A DNA stretch of 42,088 bases, taken from NCBI GenBank assembly GCA_000226015.1, contig JH154060.1, positions 180,132-222,219 of the forward strand, in the 5' to 3' direction. Numbering within the stretch: position 1 is the stretch's first letter; every line of letters begins with the position of its first letter. The DNA is from Mnemiopsis leidyi (lineage: Eukaryota; Ctenophora; Tentaculata; Lobata; Bolinopsidae). The notes beneath the pieces were generated by a model that was not told the origin of the DNA, ran no database searches, and was given only the letters and a program-made list of their open reading frames with translations. Made by a program: the position numbers and the translations under genes. Shown in pieces: positions 26,601 to 38,496 of this stretch.

Positions 26601-27488
26601 AAATTTCGCGTGATGATGTATCTCGTGGTCCTCTCTGCGTCCTCCTTCAGTGCAATTAATGAGTTTACGTGTTTACTGCACTTATAGCTGTATCAACTCC
26701 GGATCTTACCTATCAGAATATTGACTCTTGATAACAAATAAGGGACTTGCCGCCAGATTGTTATGGAGGTGAATAGTAAGGCCCTCCAAATATTGGGCGG
26801 AGGCGCTTACAATGCTCATTGTTTCTCCTTTTTTTAATTTCTTGTTGTTGTCAAGCGGGCTCTTTCGGCAGATTTACTGAGATGCCGCTACGTTTCTCAC
26901 TATACCCTCTTCCAGTGTACAAACTAACATACCATGATTTCATCTGCTGCAAGTGTTAGATCATGTATATATAGTACTAGTGCTGACAGTTAGAAGTGAG
27001 GTCCTTAGTAAAGAATCATATCGTAGATCTAGGGTGTGGGTTGCTAAGGACTTGTCTTCAAGAGGCTGCTAATATTAATGTATGATCTTCTCGCGGATAC
27101 GCATACATATTCATCAGTAGTGTCAATTTCAACTTTTCTGTCGACGCTGGGGCCTTAAATTCCTTTACGATATTACCATCCCGAACCTCTTGTCCCGAAT
27201 CTGAGAACTAATCCCTCCAAGCCCTTTTGGTCTTGGCGACATTCCATGTTTAAGTACCTAAGTCGGCTAGCAGCGTCTCAGTACCAATCACTACTCAGAA
27301 AGTTTGACATATTTGTTCGGTACTGAACTATTTATGTCGCCCCAACCCTGACTGTGTAGCTTGTCAGGTGCTATTATTTGTGTGGTTGTTAGAGAAAGTT
27401 TGCCAACAAGTCCTCTCTGCCCCAATACTCACCGACCTGTCTGAGCGTGTTTAACCCTGCCAATACACAGTCTCCCGGCCAGACATCT
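23602..27488. other. Intergenic, lone E-boxes
   Basis: Single CACGTG sites lie at 23930 and 24561, the second as a perfect GTCACGTGAC (24559-24568) directly before an ATG at 24570 that opens a hydrophobic frame of 72 codons ending at 24785. That frame lacks other support. Frames on both strands around 25178-26030 overlap each other and are of chance length. I see no repeats. Confidence 0.4.
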
Positions 27489-27576
27489 CACGTGACCTAT
27501 AGCCGCCAATCTGCATTCAAATGAAAGTCACGTGATCCCTGCACAGCCAGTAGGAAGAGAGAAGCTGTGTCACGTG
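27489..27576 (+). promoter_or_regulatory. E-box / CCAAT lattice G (three E-boxes)
   Basis: TCACGTGACC (CACGTG at 27489), CCAAT at 27506, GTCACGTGAT (27529), a degenerate CCAGT at 27547 and GTCACGTGAC (27571). Steps are 17, 23, 18 and 24 bp, giving E-box-to-E-box distances of 40 and 42 bp. About 40 bp downstream lies an AT-rich TATTAAATATA stretch that could be a core promoter. No coding exon follows that I can support. Confidence 0.6.
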
Positions 27577-28425
27577 ACCCAGGTTTGCCTATCAGCGGTG
27601 CGAGCCGGCCGAATATTAAATATACCCAGACGGAGTGCAGGAGCACCTTTAGACAGCTGCATGATATGTTAGTATGTTAGGTGCGTTTCCGCGTCCACCA
27701 GCTCCTCACCTATTGAGCCGGTATCCTCGCTCTAACTCCTCAACATTGCTCACCCCCTTCTCACCCTCACCTCTCTCTCTACTGAATCTGTCTCACCTCC
27801 CCTCCTCCCTCCAGACTCCCAGCTACTAGCCCTCCCCAGTAGACGTAGTTTTCAGACGTCACTGTACATATTGTCCGCCAGCTACCTTGCTTCAAGGAAG
27901 TGGCGTCTCGCTGCTGTTCGACCAGAGAGAGAGAGTTGCCTGTACGAACAAATTACCTTTCAGATGTTTTATCTTTTCGAGTGGGCTAAGTTTTCGGATG
28001 TCTTGCTGTTTTTTTCGTAATGAGAGACTCTCGTCGATTTGTCTCTTATGAAATGCGGGTCTTCTTTTGAGAGAACGGTTTTCATTACATCGTTAATTTT
28101 CCGATAAATTTCTAACGTAAGTTTTAGGCGGCGTTTATAAGATTCGCGGTTGAAGGGTATCCCAATCCTTCAGATCTTTTTTCCTTCACTTTAGAAAAGT
28201 AGGAATGACCGACAGGAACCTTTCATTGAAAAATCCTTCCTGGTAAAGTTCGATATTATTTGTTGTAGCGTAACGACATCCGATAGTTCTTATCAATCAA
28301 ACTTGTTATTTCTGTCTTAGAAGAAGCACAGTTTAACTCCCTGTAAAAAGTAAGCGAACGAGACCTAAAAGAAAAATCGTGATTTCTCCAAAAAATATCA
28401 ATTTGTCCAAATTAAGTTGTTTAAT
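27577..28425. other. Intergenic, pyrimidine-rich then AT-rich
   Basis: CT/CCT-rich sequence fills 27730-27840, followed by AT-rich sequence. I see no exon or clear repeat. Confidence 0.4.
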
Positions 28426-28788
28426 CTATCTGATCCTTCTTTTGCAAGATTTCTCCCTACAAAATGCTGGCAAAGTGACGCCCTTGCGGTTAGAACTCTT
28501 GAGTCCTGAAAATAGAAATATGTTTTGAAAACATTTTCTCAAAACATAAACATAACTCGATGTTTTGTCGTTCTCAAATTTTGCATTTAGTGCTTTTAAA
28601 GCTCTTTGTAGCAAGAAGTCACGAAAATTGCTAATTAATTAGAACAATCGGACTTGAGTAGGAGTTTTTAACATTTTAGACGTAAAAGGCAACCGAGTAG
28701 ATCTAGAAAGTCTTAAATCTGTCTAGGGAATACTTAACCCCATTTCTCGATACATCTCTAACGAGGTAACATCCGACATCCACCACAT
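28426..28788 (-). CDS. Candidate three-exon mini-gene
   Basis: On the minus strand I can assemble three exons with matching phases. Exon 1 is 28788-28739 (ATG, MWWMSDVTSLEMYREM, donor GG|GTTAAG, phase 2). Exon 2 is 28630-28557 (acceptor GTTCTAATTAATTAG, NFRDFLLQRALKALNAKFEN, donor A|GTTATG, phase 1). Exon 3 is 28505-28426 (acceptor CATATTTCTATTTTCAG, LKSSNRKGVTLPAFCREK, ending CKRRIR and TAG). The product would be about 67 residues, an amphipathic helix with a basic C-terminus. The last intron is 51 bp, also a multiple of three. GTCACGTGAA lies about 108 bp upstream of the ATG. No family is recognised, and a chance assembly is quite possible. Confidence 0.3.
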
Positions 28789-29130
28789 TGAGTCTGGAAG
28801 TTAATTAAAGGATATAATTCCCATTATCTAATTAACCCTGGTTTTCTGAGACTGAGTGGTACAGTGAGACCTTGGTACGGTAAGGTCTAGTCGGTCACGT
28901 GAACAGTCAGCTGACCTGAACCTGAAGTGACTTTGTCAAGCCGCTCTGTTCCGCCTTGTTGCCACCATCCTCACCTTCACAATCCTACTACCCGGTTATT
29001 TAGTCCGTCTACAATTGAATTTATCCTCGTGTGAATCGTCTTAACTTATATTTCCGGCACAGCCGTTGATTGTGCTGTTGATTTATCGTGTTATTTCCAG
29101 AAATGCACGGCAAAAATTTACCTGCCGTTT
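28789..29130. other. Upstream region of the minus mini-gene candidate
   Basis: One GTCACGTGAA site (CACGTG at 28896-28901). I see nothing else. Confidence 0.4.
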
Positions 29131-29299
29131 TTAGTTAGCTTGTTTTACTTTTAGACTGTGTAGCTAGATTTCGTTGTTGTTATTAGGATGTTTAAATTAG
29201 TTAGCTTGTTTTACGTTTAAACTGTGTTGGTGGCTTTAGTTATCGTTATTAGGAAGCTTGTTTTACTTTTAAACTGTTTTGCTGGATTGAGTTATTAGA
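29131..29299. repeat. Three degenerate copies of a 45-66 bp unit
   Basis: Units start at 29131, 29197 and 29255. Each contains AGCTTGTTTTAC, then TTT(A)AACTGT, and ends in GTTATTAG(G). Copies have diverged by substitutions and indels. A lone ATCACGTGAT (CACGTG at 29304) follows immediately. Confidence 0.8.
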
Positions 29300-29635
29300 A
29301 AATCACGTGATCCAGGATGTCACTTTTTTAATGAAAGCGCCACTCGCGTCGCTTAAACAATTTGTTGAGCCTGTCCCAATTAAACTGCATTTTTGTGCTG
29401 GCATTTCTTGCGACTTTTTGATGGCTCTAATCAAAGCTAATCGCAATATTCAACTTTCCTTGTCATACACAAGAGACTGTATAAATTTTTGTCATTTCTT
29501 TCTCAGCGTTGTTGTAAATTCTTCACGTCTTCGAGCTCCGCTGCTCCCCTCCTGAGATTCCGGGGTGGTATTAAAGATCTGCAATATGCCACCGAATATT
29601 TTCATGACAACAAGCTCGGACTATGAGGTTTCGGA
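29300..29635. other. Short frame, no secure gene
   Basis: An ATG frame at 29331-29555 has no splice or homology support and is of chance length. Confidence 0.35.
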
Positions 29636-29704
29636 CCAATCAGGAAGGAGAAAGCGGTCACGTGACATAATGCGAGCCAATAAGGAAGTGTTGTTTTACA
29701 CGTG
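29636..29704 (+). promoter_or_regulatory. CCAAT / E-box lattice H
   Basis: CCAAT 29636, CACGTG 29659 (GTCACGTGAC), CCAAT 29677, CACGTG 29699 (ACACGTGATG). Steps are 23, 18 and 22 bp; like boxes are 40-41 bp apart. Eight bases further on is ATG 29713 in good Kozak context (AACCATGG), which opens a 16-codon frame beginning MALHKACRKC. The flanking sequence is unlike the other modules, so the lattice is not part of a repeated element. Confidence 0.65.
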
Positions 29705-31362
29705 ATGTAACCATGGCTCTGCACAAAGCTTGTAGGAAATGCTCATTGAGCAGCTGCAGATGATAACGTACTAAGTGCTAAGTAGTGATTGAGATCATGA
29801 CATTTACTATTGGTTCTGACTTGCTGGCAGCGCCTTTCATTCAACTTGTTCTGCAGACCGACATGGCACACAAACCTGCAGTATTACTCGGCAATCAGCT
29901 GACTTTAATGTTAATGTTACCATGCTAACATTACTCACTCTATAGCAATAACAAGTTGTATTGTCTTGCCACATTCCCAATAAAAGTAACGCTACTTTAA
30001 CCGCCCCATCCTCCTCCACTTACCGCCCCTCACCGCCCCTAACCGCAACTCTCTACTTTATCTGAACTGTTATCTCACAGTTACTTACGGGAACCGAGCC
30101 GTGAAGCAAGAGTAGCACTCTGCTTGTCTCAAGAACATTGTCGCTGTCACTTCAATTAGCTATTCACAGCTGTGTGGGTTCATTCCTCCTTCACTCCTTG
30201 TTTAAATGAATATTTATCCGGTCATTGCTCACTGGTTGTCCTCCTGATTCGTTATACACATCAATCTGCTTAACATCACGTATTTTCACATCAGTTTGTT
30301 GTGATTTATGAGGAGCAAGGGCGTTTAGTTTGTGACATTTTTGTGACCGCAGGTCACATCATATTCTTACTTCGTGAGAAATTACATGAACCTAATATCT
30401 ATTTAAAACTATAGCGCAGTAATCTTGTTTAGTGTTGAACTTTTGACAACTGAAAGAGTTGCCCGCTTCTTCCGATAATTATCCTTGCAGGAATTTATCT
30501 AACATTTTGATTTGTTCCCTGTCAATACAGAGATGATCTAACGTTTCTCTAGCTCTATCTTTGAGAAATGGTCTTCTCTAATCTGAACTCTTATAGATAT
30601 CTCTATTTAGGTTTCGTTTGTCTTGATATTTGGTAATGCTCGTATTTAGGTTTCCCAGCTACTTGACTGACATAGAAACCTCGAAGTCTGGGTGATTGAG
30701 GTCTCCAGTAATTGAAACCTAAACTTCGTCCGGCTAATGATAACGCAGATATGTAATCTGTATTTTACAAGATCACATGTGTTTGATGGATTCGATTCCT
30801 GGGTTACAGCTATCTCGAAACTTTAGATTACTTTTTATCTTTAATCCCTGTCTCCCCGTCTCTCATTTCACAACTACAGTGTAGAATGTCCGCTCTAGCG
30901 CCAAGCTTGCTCGGTACTCACCTCGTTTACAATCAGCCTGATCAGTATGGCTTTATGTGATTCATCACAAAGTAGATCTGTCACATAATCACTTGCGTAA
31001 ATCTACAGTTGATGACGCTAGTGAAGATCGGGGAGGGACACAATCAGGTCCTTTCTCTCTGATCAGCGGTACCCCTCTCTCTCTCTCCCTCTCTAGTCTC
31101 CAGCCCTCTCCATCCAGCCCACATCAGGTGGCAGAGTATTAATACTCGCCTGCTCTTATCCGGAAATACTCTGCCCTTTAGCTCCCATCTCTGTACAATC
31201 CTCCTGAAATTTGGGTGCTGGTTCTGTTTTGATTGCCTTTAACAGTCTCGCTGACGTAGAATCCAGCTCTTTTGATTTACCGGACCTCTTTGAGAGTGAT
31301 CAACCTAGGTCTGTACCTTGTTTCAGTCGTCTCTGTAGCTTGTTGCTTTGTTGCTGACCTTG
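29705..31362. other. Intergenic, no secure gene
   Basis: A CT-rich run occupies about 31074-31096. The frame at 30942-31142 has a coding-like start but includes this low-complexity run and has only a poor acceptor. I see nothing else. Confidence 0.4.
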
Positions 31363-31688
31363 GTAAAGTAGCTTGAAGCTAGGTAGAGTAGCTAGTTGCT
31401 AGGTTGAGTTGCTAGGTAGAGTAGCTAGTTGCTAGGTAGAGTAGCTAGTTGCTAGGTAGAGTAGCTAGTTGCTAGGTAGAGTAGCTAGTTGCTAGGTAGA
31501 GTAGCTAGTTGCTAGGTAGAGTTGCTAGGTAGAGTAGCTAGTAGCTAGGTAGAGTAGCCTAGTAGCTAGGTAGAGTAGCTAGTTGCTAGGTTGAGTTGCT
31601 AGGTAGAGTAGCTAGTTGCTAGGTAGAGTAGCTAGTTGCTAGGTAGAGTAGCTAGTTGCTAGGTAGAGTAGCTAGCTAGCAACTAGCT
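31363..31688. repeat. Mosaic 20/13-bp minisatellite with inverted end
   Basis: About 16 units, mostly the 20-mer GTAGAGTAGCTAGTTGCTAG, with three 13-bp short units (31403, 31516 and 31590) that lack an internal 7 bp, and one 21-bp unit at 31549. The array ends in CTAGCAACTAGCT, the reverse complement of the AGCTAGTTGCTAG core, so the last unit can fold on the inverted copy as a hairpin. Confidence 0.95.
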
Positions 31689-34613
31689 ATATGCTCTATG
31701 TTGCGAGTTATTTTTTTTCTTTTAAAGCTGCCTTTTTGTTGTTGTCGGAATCTTCACCGTTTTTCTCGATAATATTACAATTTCCACAGCCAAGGCCCAA
31801 GCCAAGTTTTCCGCAAGAAATATGATTTTTCCGCAGTAATTTTAAGTTTAAAGTCAGAACTCAACTTTAAGATCTAACGTATATTGATTTGTCGATATAA
31901 TTTTAAATGTCAAGATGCGCCTTTCTGGTGAAAGTTTATTTACTTCCGACTTGAAACCCTGATTAGTCCTTTATACAATTCTAATAATAGCAGTGATGAA
32001 TTGGGATCCCATTCGACAAGCCTACATTTGGAATCACCCGATGCAATAAAATCTAAGACTTGTGCCTTTTTCTCTCCTTCAAGGAAGTATTTGGCTTGAA
32101 GTTTGTAGCATCGTACTATTACTTTACACGTTTGTTAAAATTACATCCCGACTTCCATGTTGATTATAGAATTAAACTAATTAATTCAATTATCGATCTA
32201 TTAGACCCATTAAACTTCAACATTAACACTCATATGTCTGCTCTTCTTTTTACTTATAGCTGCAAGAAGCTGTACAGTAAGGCGCAATCAGAAAGCACTT
32301 ATCATTAGCCCCCGTAATTTAACGCTCAATATAACGAATTATTCTTATCTGTTGAGCCTCAAGTCTCGCCACCATATTAATACTGACGACATGTTAGAGC
32401 CATCCTGGAGCCTGTTTCTCCTTAACGTCTTATCATAAGATGTGGTTTAAACTTAAACTTCTTTTTAATCAATACAAGTTTATTACTGAATTCTGATCCT
32501 TTTATTGCGACGCATTCCTTTATTTTCGCCTTACTTATTACTGTTTTGCACGCTTACATATCAATGGATCATAGTTCCTGATATAATTAGCATAATAAAC
32601 AAGAAACTTTTCTATCGCAATCGATAGCATGGCGGAGCCATTTGGGACATTTTACTGATAAAATTAATAAGTGCATTATAATTAGATTATGCGTATCTAC
32701 GTGTCTGCAGAGTTTGCTTCTTATATCTCGATAAGCCCCCTACCAGTTCAATTTCATGTTCAGATTCTTGTTTCGGAAGTTGTATTCTTAAAATTACAAC
32801 AGGGACCCCCAACTTCAAATTTTCTTAGTGATAGGACTTCATGATATCATGTACAAACCACATAGTAGTCGATAACGACTGTCAGCTGCAGTACACCGGC
32901 CCAGATAATATCTCAAACTGACACCATGATATCTCCACGTGCTTCATTACGGACACACAACCAGTGCGCTATATCTCCATGACTACCAGTACCAGTACCA
33001 GTCTACTTCACCTGTTCTAATTGTCCCTGGATACCACGTGATATACCGCCTAGGAGCAGGCTTGTCTAGAACCGTTATCACTTGTTAGGTTTTGTCGACC
33101 TTACAGCCCCACAATTCTACTCATCGCCCGAACTTATCTTCCTGATCATTGTTCTGGAATGCTCCGGAATTCCTGCACTGGTTTGAGGATTTTGAAGAGT
33201 GAAGTGTTGGCAGATTTTCACTGTGCTGAGTTCTGTGAGGATGATTGTTTGGAGTGTGGAGGGTTTACCTTGACAAGCTCCTGTATTGATAACAATCTGA
33301 TAACTACCGTCACAAGTTTATTTCTTTGTACGATAGAATTACGTGTTATTGTCCTTAATTCACCCGATCTTGCGGCAAACTTGCTCATGCATGCTACTGA
33401 TGTTAATCACCAATAATTGATACCGATTGTTCGTGTCGATAATAAGGTGGCGGTTTAATTAGCCGTAAAGTGGAGCCTATTCAGGACTAATTCCCCGAGT
33501 GAAGGTGTGTAGAGTGTGGTTTATGTGCGACCACAATACACACGTAAATACTTCTCACATTGGACCTTGTCGCAATGCTCGTAGTTTGTACTCCGACCAT
33601 TCTTCGTCGTGTTGTTGTACAGTTTGAACATTTTGTGTAATATGCGCATTTTGTCATATTCAAATCGTGTAAAATGTACATGGTGTACTTAATTCTTCTA
33701 CGTTCTGTATCCAGATCCCATGAAAGATACATAGTAGTATAGTACGCTGTAAAGTAAACTAGCTGTATCCCCCAGTGTACCTATATACACTTTAGTGCGA
33801 CTTCCTAAGTCGTCTGGACAGAAAGACCGAGACGTACCTTCCTGTCTGAGCCAGATAGTTACTTTGTTGGTTGGCAGTCAGCCCCCCTTTCCCCCGCCTC
33901 CCTGGCTCGACCTTCTTCTTTACTCTTAGACGTGGGAGATCCGTTAGCAGGTTTTAGCAGGACTTTTCTATGTTGTAAATATAGACGTAATGCACTGAGC
34001 TTTTGTATGTTGAATTTTTAGGGGTTTTAGTGATTTTCTGCGTTCTAAATAATCGTCGTAACGCAACGTTAATTCATTTATTGAGGGAGTAATCAGTAAA
34101 TACGGATTATGATACTTAGAATTCAAATATCAGTTTGATTACAGTGTACTTATCCCAACTCCCCTCTTAGTACCCTTACATCCCACCTTCTAGGACCCGG
34201 ACTTTCCTATCCTCCTGATTCTCCTGATTTCTAGCGTGTAGTCAGAACTGCTCTCCAAACTAGGTCTGCACTGGCGGTTATCTCTGACAGATAAGTGTCC
34301 CGTACTTCTGATGATCGATGACAGACTTGCCCTGTTCTCTCTCGATAACGTGTGATAATTACCCTTCCTGCATCAACAGTCCGACACCGCATGTTTACAA
34401 CTGACTCTTGTTATCTGCTAATTGTTCTACTTTTTAGACGGTCAGCCCTATAGACATTCAAGTCCTAATTCGGTCTCTAAGAATCATACCTGAGAGAGAG
34501 GTCGTTGGAAGCTCTAGCTAGTCCTAGTTTGCCGTCTCTACTCCTTTCTCTTGTTTTTTTTCTTGCTCTGCCCCAAGTTCTGGCACTGTTCCAGATGCTG
34601 TCTGTCTGTGTTG
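31689..34613. other. Intergenic, lone E-boxes
   Basis: CACGTG at 32936 and 33035. Open frames at 32060-32308 and 33159-33416 have no ATG plus splice support. A short ACCAGT triplication lies near 32986-33002. I see nothing else. Confidence 0.4.
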
Positions 34614-34627
34614 CCCCCCCCCCCCCC
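34614..34627. repeat. Poly-C tract (14 C)
   Basis: Fourteen consecutive C on the plus strand (poly-G on the other), prone to slippage and to i-motif or G-quadruplex structure. The length should be treated as approximate, since homopolymers are error-prone in sequencing. Confidence 0.95.
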
Positions 34628-34767
34628 TTCCAACTCACTTCCGTTTTGCGGTACTAGAGGATCATACCTTCCAGATCTTTAGTCCTCTCTTCAGCTACAG
34701 TTTAATTAGTTACTCTTTCTGGAACTCGTCTCGGTTTTATACCAATTATCCAACCACCTTGCTTTTA

Positions 34768-34998
34768 TTAATAAGTTTTATTTTCGTCCCAGGAGGAAAT
34801 CGACTTCTTGAAAGGTTTTCCCCACATCAAAGCGTGGAGTAATGTGTATCTGACCGTGTTTATGGCGAATAATATGCGATATAGGTATAACTGAATTAGT
34901 GCTCTATCATAGTCGGGTGCCATTTTTCCGGTAATGAGATCTTGTAGCTGTATCACGGCTTTTGTTAGACCCTCGTTGCTTGGTCTCTTCTCTTCCAT
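34768..34998 (-). CDS. Candidate 76-residue single-exon ORF
   Basis: An ATG in good context (CACATGG) directly follows an in-frame stop and opens 76 codons beginning MEEKRPSNEGLTKAVIQLQD, then a largely helical, partly hydrophobic middle (LIQLYLYRILFAINTVRY) and a polar end. AATAAA overlaps the stop codon and another follows at once, so a transcript ending right at the stop would be plausible. Composition looks protein-like, but the length is within chance expectation and no family is recognised. It could be a small peripheral membrane protein or no gene. Confidence 0.3.
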   Translation of the reverse strand: MEEKRPSNEGLTKAVIQLQDLITGKMAPDYDRALIQLYLYRILFAINTVRYTLLHALMWGKPFKKSISSWDENKTY

Positions 34999-37900
34999 GT
35001 GATGGCGAGGGTGTTATCGCTACAGCCCTGACAACCCCTGCCTTTTTTCAACTCAAAACTTCTTGCTTGCACATGACCGAATTCCTCGAGCCGAAAATTT
35101 GTCAGTGCTGAACTGGTGTTTCGACGTGTTTATCCGGTGCTACTCCTAAAATTTCCTGACTAATTTGTCGTGAGAGAAAGCTGAAAAGTAGTGGAAGAGA
35201 GATGTGAATAGCGGTAACTACCTGCTCACAATAGTCCTCGTTGTAATCATCCTTACAAGGGATGGTACGGTAACTGGCACCAGTTCTTACTCTGTCTGCC
35301 GAAATGTCGGCCACTTTTGTCGGCGCTCAAAACACCTGCAGCTGGTTTGGTCATTATTTCCATTTCCAGACAAGAGAGGGCAACGTGGAACTAATTTTCT
35401 GAACCTGTTCCACAGTAGTAGGGTAAAGAAATCCAATCTTCTTGCGGTGTTTCATGATAAATCCCGTGCGGGTGAGAACTTTGATAGCGTAAAGTTTTGT
35501 AAATTGCAAATTGTGGCAAATTGCGCACTGGTTACTTTCCTCATCGGAAAGGAAATATTGCTGTGGAGCTTTGTGTTTTACAAATTGTGAACCTAAGTTC
35601 TGCGCTCTTTGATAATTATCTCCGAAAATGCACTGTAATTTGACATCATTTTGAGATCAAAGAAGTTGGATTTTGTCAGGTTTGCCACTTCAAAGATTTT
35701 CCGGGCTTCCTGATTTCGTCGACCACCGTTATATCCGCGAATCATGTACGTCTTTATGCCGACCGTAAACCGTGCTTTTAAAAATCTGTCCTGCGGTTAT
35801 TCAAGTCAAATTCGACCAGAAATTATAGACTGTTTCAATTGCGCTCAAATTGAAGTCTATTGTGTGGAGGATACCACCACAGACGATTCATTTAAGAGAT
35901 TCGACTGTCTGCTTGTTAGCCGGCGTTAAATCAGACATATCGGCAAATTTTCTAAATTTTTTAAATTCTTTCATCTTGATATATGAATCGGTTTATAGAT
36001 TTGATCTGTTGTTTGTTGATTTCATTTGCAATAACTCGCCAAGAACCCGTGGTGCGATAGAAAAAGGAAGTTAGATCCTAATTTTAGCTCCGCTATTCTA
36101 GACCATGATTTAAGGAAAAAGGTGGATAAAAATCACTTTCTCCTGCCCCTACAAAACTAAACTTTTAATGTATCTCCCCTCTCCAGCCCACTCTCCCGCT
36201 TAACAATCTCACTTGGTCACGTTGTAACCCACCTAACCAGCTCCCTCTCTCTCTCCCACACGTGCTGTTTACATCTCAGTTACCTCACTTTCTACCTGTC
36301 GCCACGTTCATTCCGCTCCTCCAGCATGCTTTACATTGTTTTACCTTGACCCTGGAGATCCGATTAGAGTCGGGTATAGACTCCCGTTACGGTTTAGATC
36401 ACTTTTATATCCGGGCTGAGCGAGCAGCAGATCTCCCTGCATTTTTTCCCGTATAATCGTGCTTTGTGTGAGCTTGTTTTAAGTCTTGTGTTTTGTGCAG
36501 CTAGTTTTTAATGGGGCATCAAGTTTAACCGTTAATCGAACTATGAGTAATCTAATTGGAGTGATTGGCTATCACTCATTAGAGCGAATATTTCTGCTTC
36601 TGCTTGTCCCTATGTGGTTCCTAATGAGGTCGCAATAAAGGACACACATACCCCTCTCTGATTGGATAACCTCTAATTGAATCGTCCTGATGAGGCAGGT
36701 CGAATCTCAACACTAGCTTGCTTCTTAACGAGATTCCCGTTAAGAGGAGCTAATATAATGCCAGACATTATTATGTTTGTGTGTATAACAGCAGGGAGAT
36801 TGTTGTTCTATCTCCAGTTTGGGACGAAGTCTGGAGCTATAATAATGTAGCTGCCTGTATCGTCAACATTGAATCCTATGTGTAAGCAATGTCTTGTGTA
36901 GAATGTTGTGACGCGTCTTTTGCTTTGTTCATGTGACTGTAGTTGAGGTTTTCTGTAGGAACAAGAGTACCGGATTGTTATCCGTTAGTTTTCAGCCTTA
37001 TTTAGCTTTGTCAGATTTTTAAATCTTATAATATTCTCCTAATTTTTCCCTTGTTTTGGATAAATTCGATTACGTTTATTTTTGCAGTTTCTACTTGTAA
37101 TGCTGCTTCCTGGAAAGTTCAATCTGTCAATTTTGTGATCAAGTCATTACCTGTAGATATAACTGACCAGTTTCTTTTCTATACTCTCTATTATATTAAA
37201 GATTTCTCTGTATATTATTATATTAAAGATTTCTTTGTAGTCTATATTATAACTGCTGCGACACCCTGTCTTATCAGATTCATCTGTACTATGGTTGGAT
37301 CTGCGTCATAAGATCTCTACCATCCTCTGTACCAAACTGTGTACCACCCTCTGTACTCCACCCTGCCTCTGTGCTAGACCTATATCCAAGTGTATATCTA
37401 GAGGCAATACCACCTGTCTACCACGTGACCTAGGTAACCACCCCACTCTTCCAGACTGAGAACTGATTTGCTCGCACACGTCGTCTCAGGGTGTGGATCT
37501 ACATCCGCATGTTTTCCATTCCTTGGACACCTCAAATTGTACGTTTTGCCAATTAATACCAACCTCTGCATATATTGCTTAATTGTCAGGAACTTTTGTA
37601 ACCATCCTAGCCACTTTAGTTACCTGTCTTCAGCCACACGTGATCAGTTAAACTACCCTACAACTGATACCGTATGTGGGTTTGTACGTGTATCTGCTCC
37701 CGGTCACCACTACACAAACAAGTGCAGTGTTCATGTTTGTGTTCACTAACAAACGTGTAACTTCTCTAGTGCAGTGTGAAAATGTGTCGTGAAAGCAGCT
37801 ACTATAGCAATTATAGTTACCATAGCTACAATACTTACAATAGCTGTACTACAGTTGCAATAGCTACATAGCTACCATTATAGCTACCGTAGTTGTGTCA

Positions 37901-38370
37901 ACTGTAAGTACCTCTTCCGTAGCACTTCACATGTCACTGCTATACTACTATTGCTGCTCTCAGCGTCATTGTTTATTAATCTTATTTGGTACAAGCTGTT
38001 TTTTGGTATATTCTTAGGAGGACCTTATAGTTAATATGTGGATCACTGAGTCACAGATTTTTAAAAAATAGCACGTTTTTAGCAAAAAAATAATATTTAG
38101 TTTCTTAAAGTTTGACATTGTGATCCGCTTCAACAGAATGCTTGATTCCAGTGGTAAATTTTGTCTGCAGCATTCATTATTGTGGCAGAATTTAACCCGT
38201 TTAGTCTAAAGTATGAAACGTCTTCACGGATCACTTCGACATCAAAGAGCTGTGATGTACGGTCGATTTTCACGACATACACACACTCTCTCTCCCATAT
38301 TGAGCTGATTTTAGTCGCCCGCTAGCTCCAGACTCGCCTCTGTGTGGCAGCCGATGTTGGAGCCGGCTGA
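34999..38370. other. Intergenic; long but unsupported frames
   Basis: The 128-codon plus frame at 35204-35590 lacks an ATG start, donor and motif, and overlaps a minus frame (35102-35314), so I do not call either. A 61-codon ATG frame lies at 35744-35929. CACGTG sites lie at 36259, 37432 and 37637. A 27-bp direct repeat (TATTATATTAAAGATTTCT core) occupies 37189-37239, inside a frame that follows a good acceptor (TACGTTTATTTTTGCAG, ending 37087). Degenerate ATAGCTAC repeats fill about 37795-37895. Confidence 0.4.
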
Positions 38371-38417
38371 CCAATCACAGGACTGGAAAGTGGGTGAGGG
38401 AGCTGGTGTGGACCAAT
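38371..38417 (+). promoter_or_regulatory. Two CCAAT boxes 42 bp apart
   Basis: GACCAATCA occurs twice, with CCAAT at 38371 and 38413. The 42-bp step equals the CCAAT-to-CCAAT period of the lattices at 29.6 and 39.3 kb, but no CACGTG sits between them. It lies 1.8 kb upstream of the gene 2 start codon. A GA-rich tract (38468-38496) follows. Confidence 0.4.
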
Positions 38418-38467
38418 CAGAGAGCGAGTTTTAGTCAGGTTGCGACAGTACTTCCCCCTGTCTAGAC

Positions 38468-38496
38468 CAGAGAGAGAGAGAGAGAGGAGAGAGAGG
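38468..38496. repeat. (GA)n microsatellite
   Basis: A short, slightly interrupted GA run of about 29 bp. Confidence 0.9.

Noticed and set aside
35204-35590. A 128-codon plus frame with a signal-peptide-like start (TIVLVVIIL)
   Set aside because: It has no ATG at the start, no donor or poly(A) signal, no motif, and overlaps another frame on the other strand. A couple of frames this long are expected by chance in this window.
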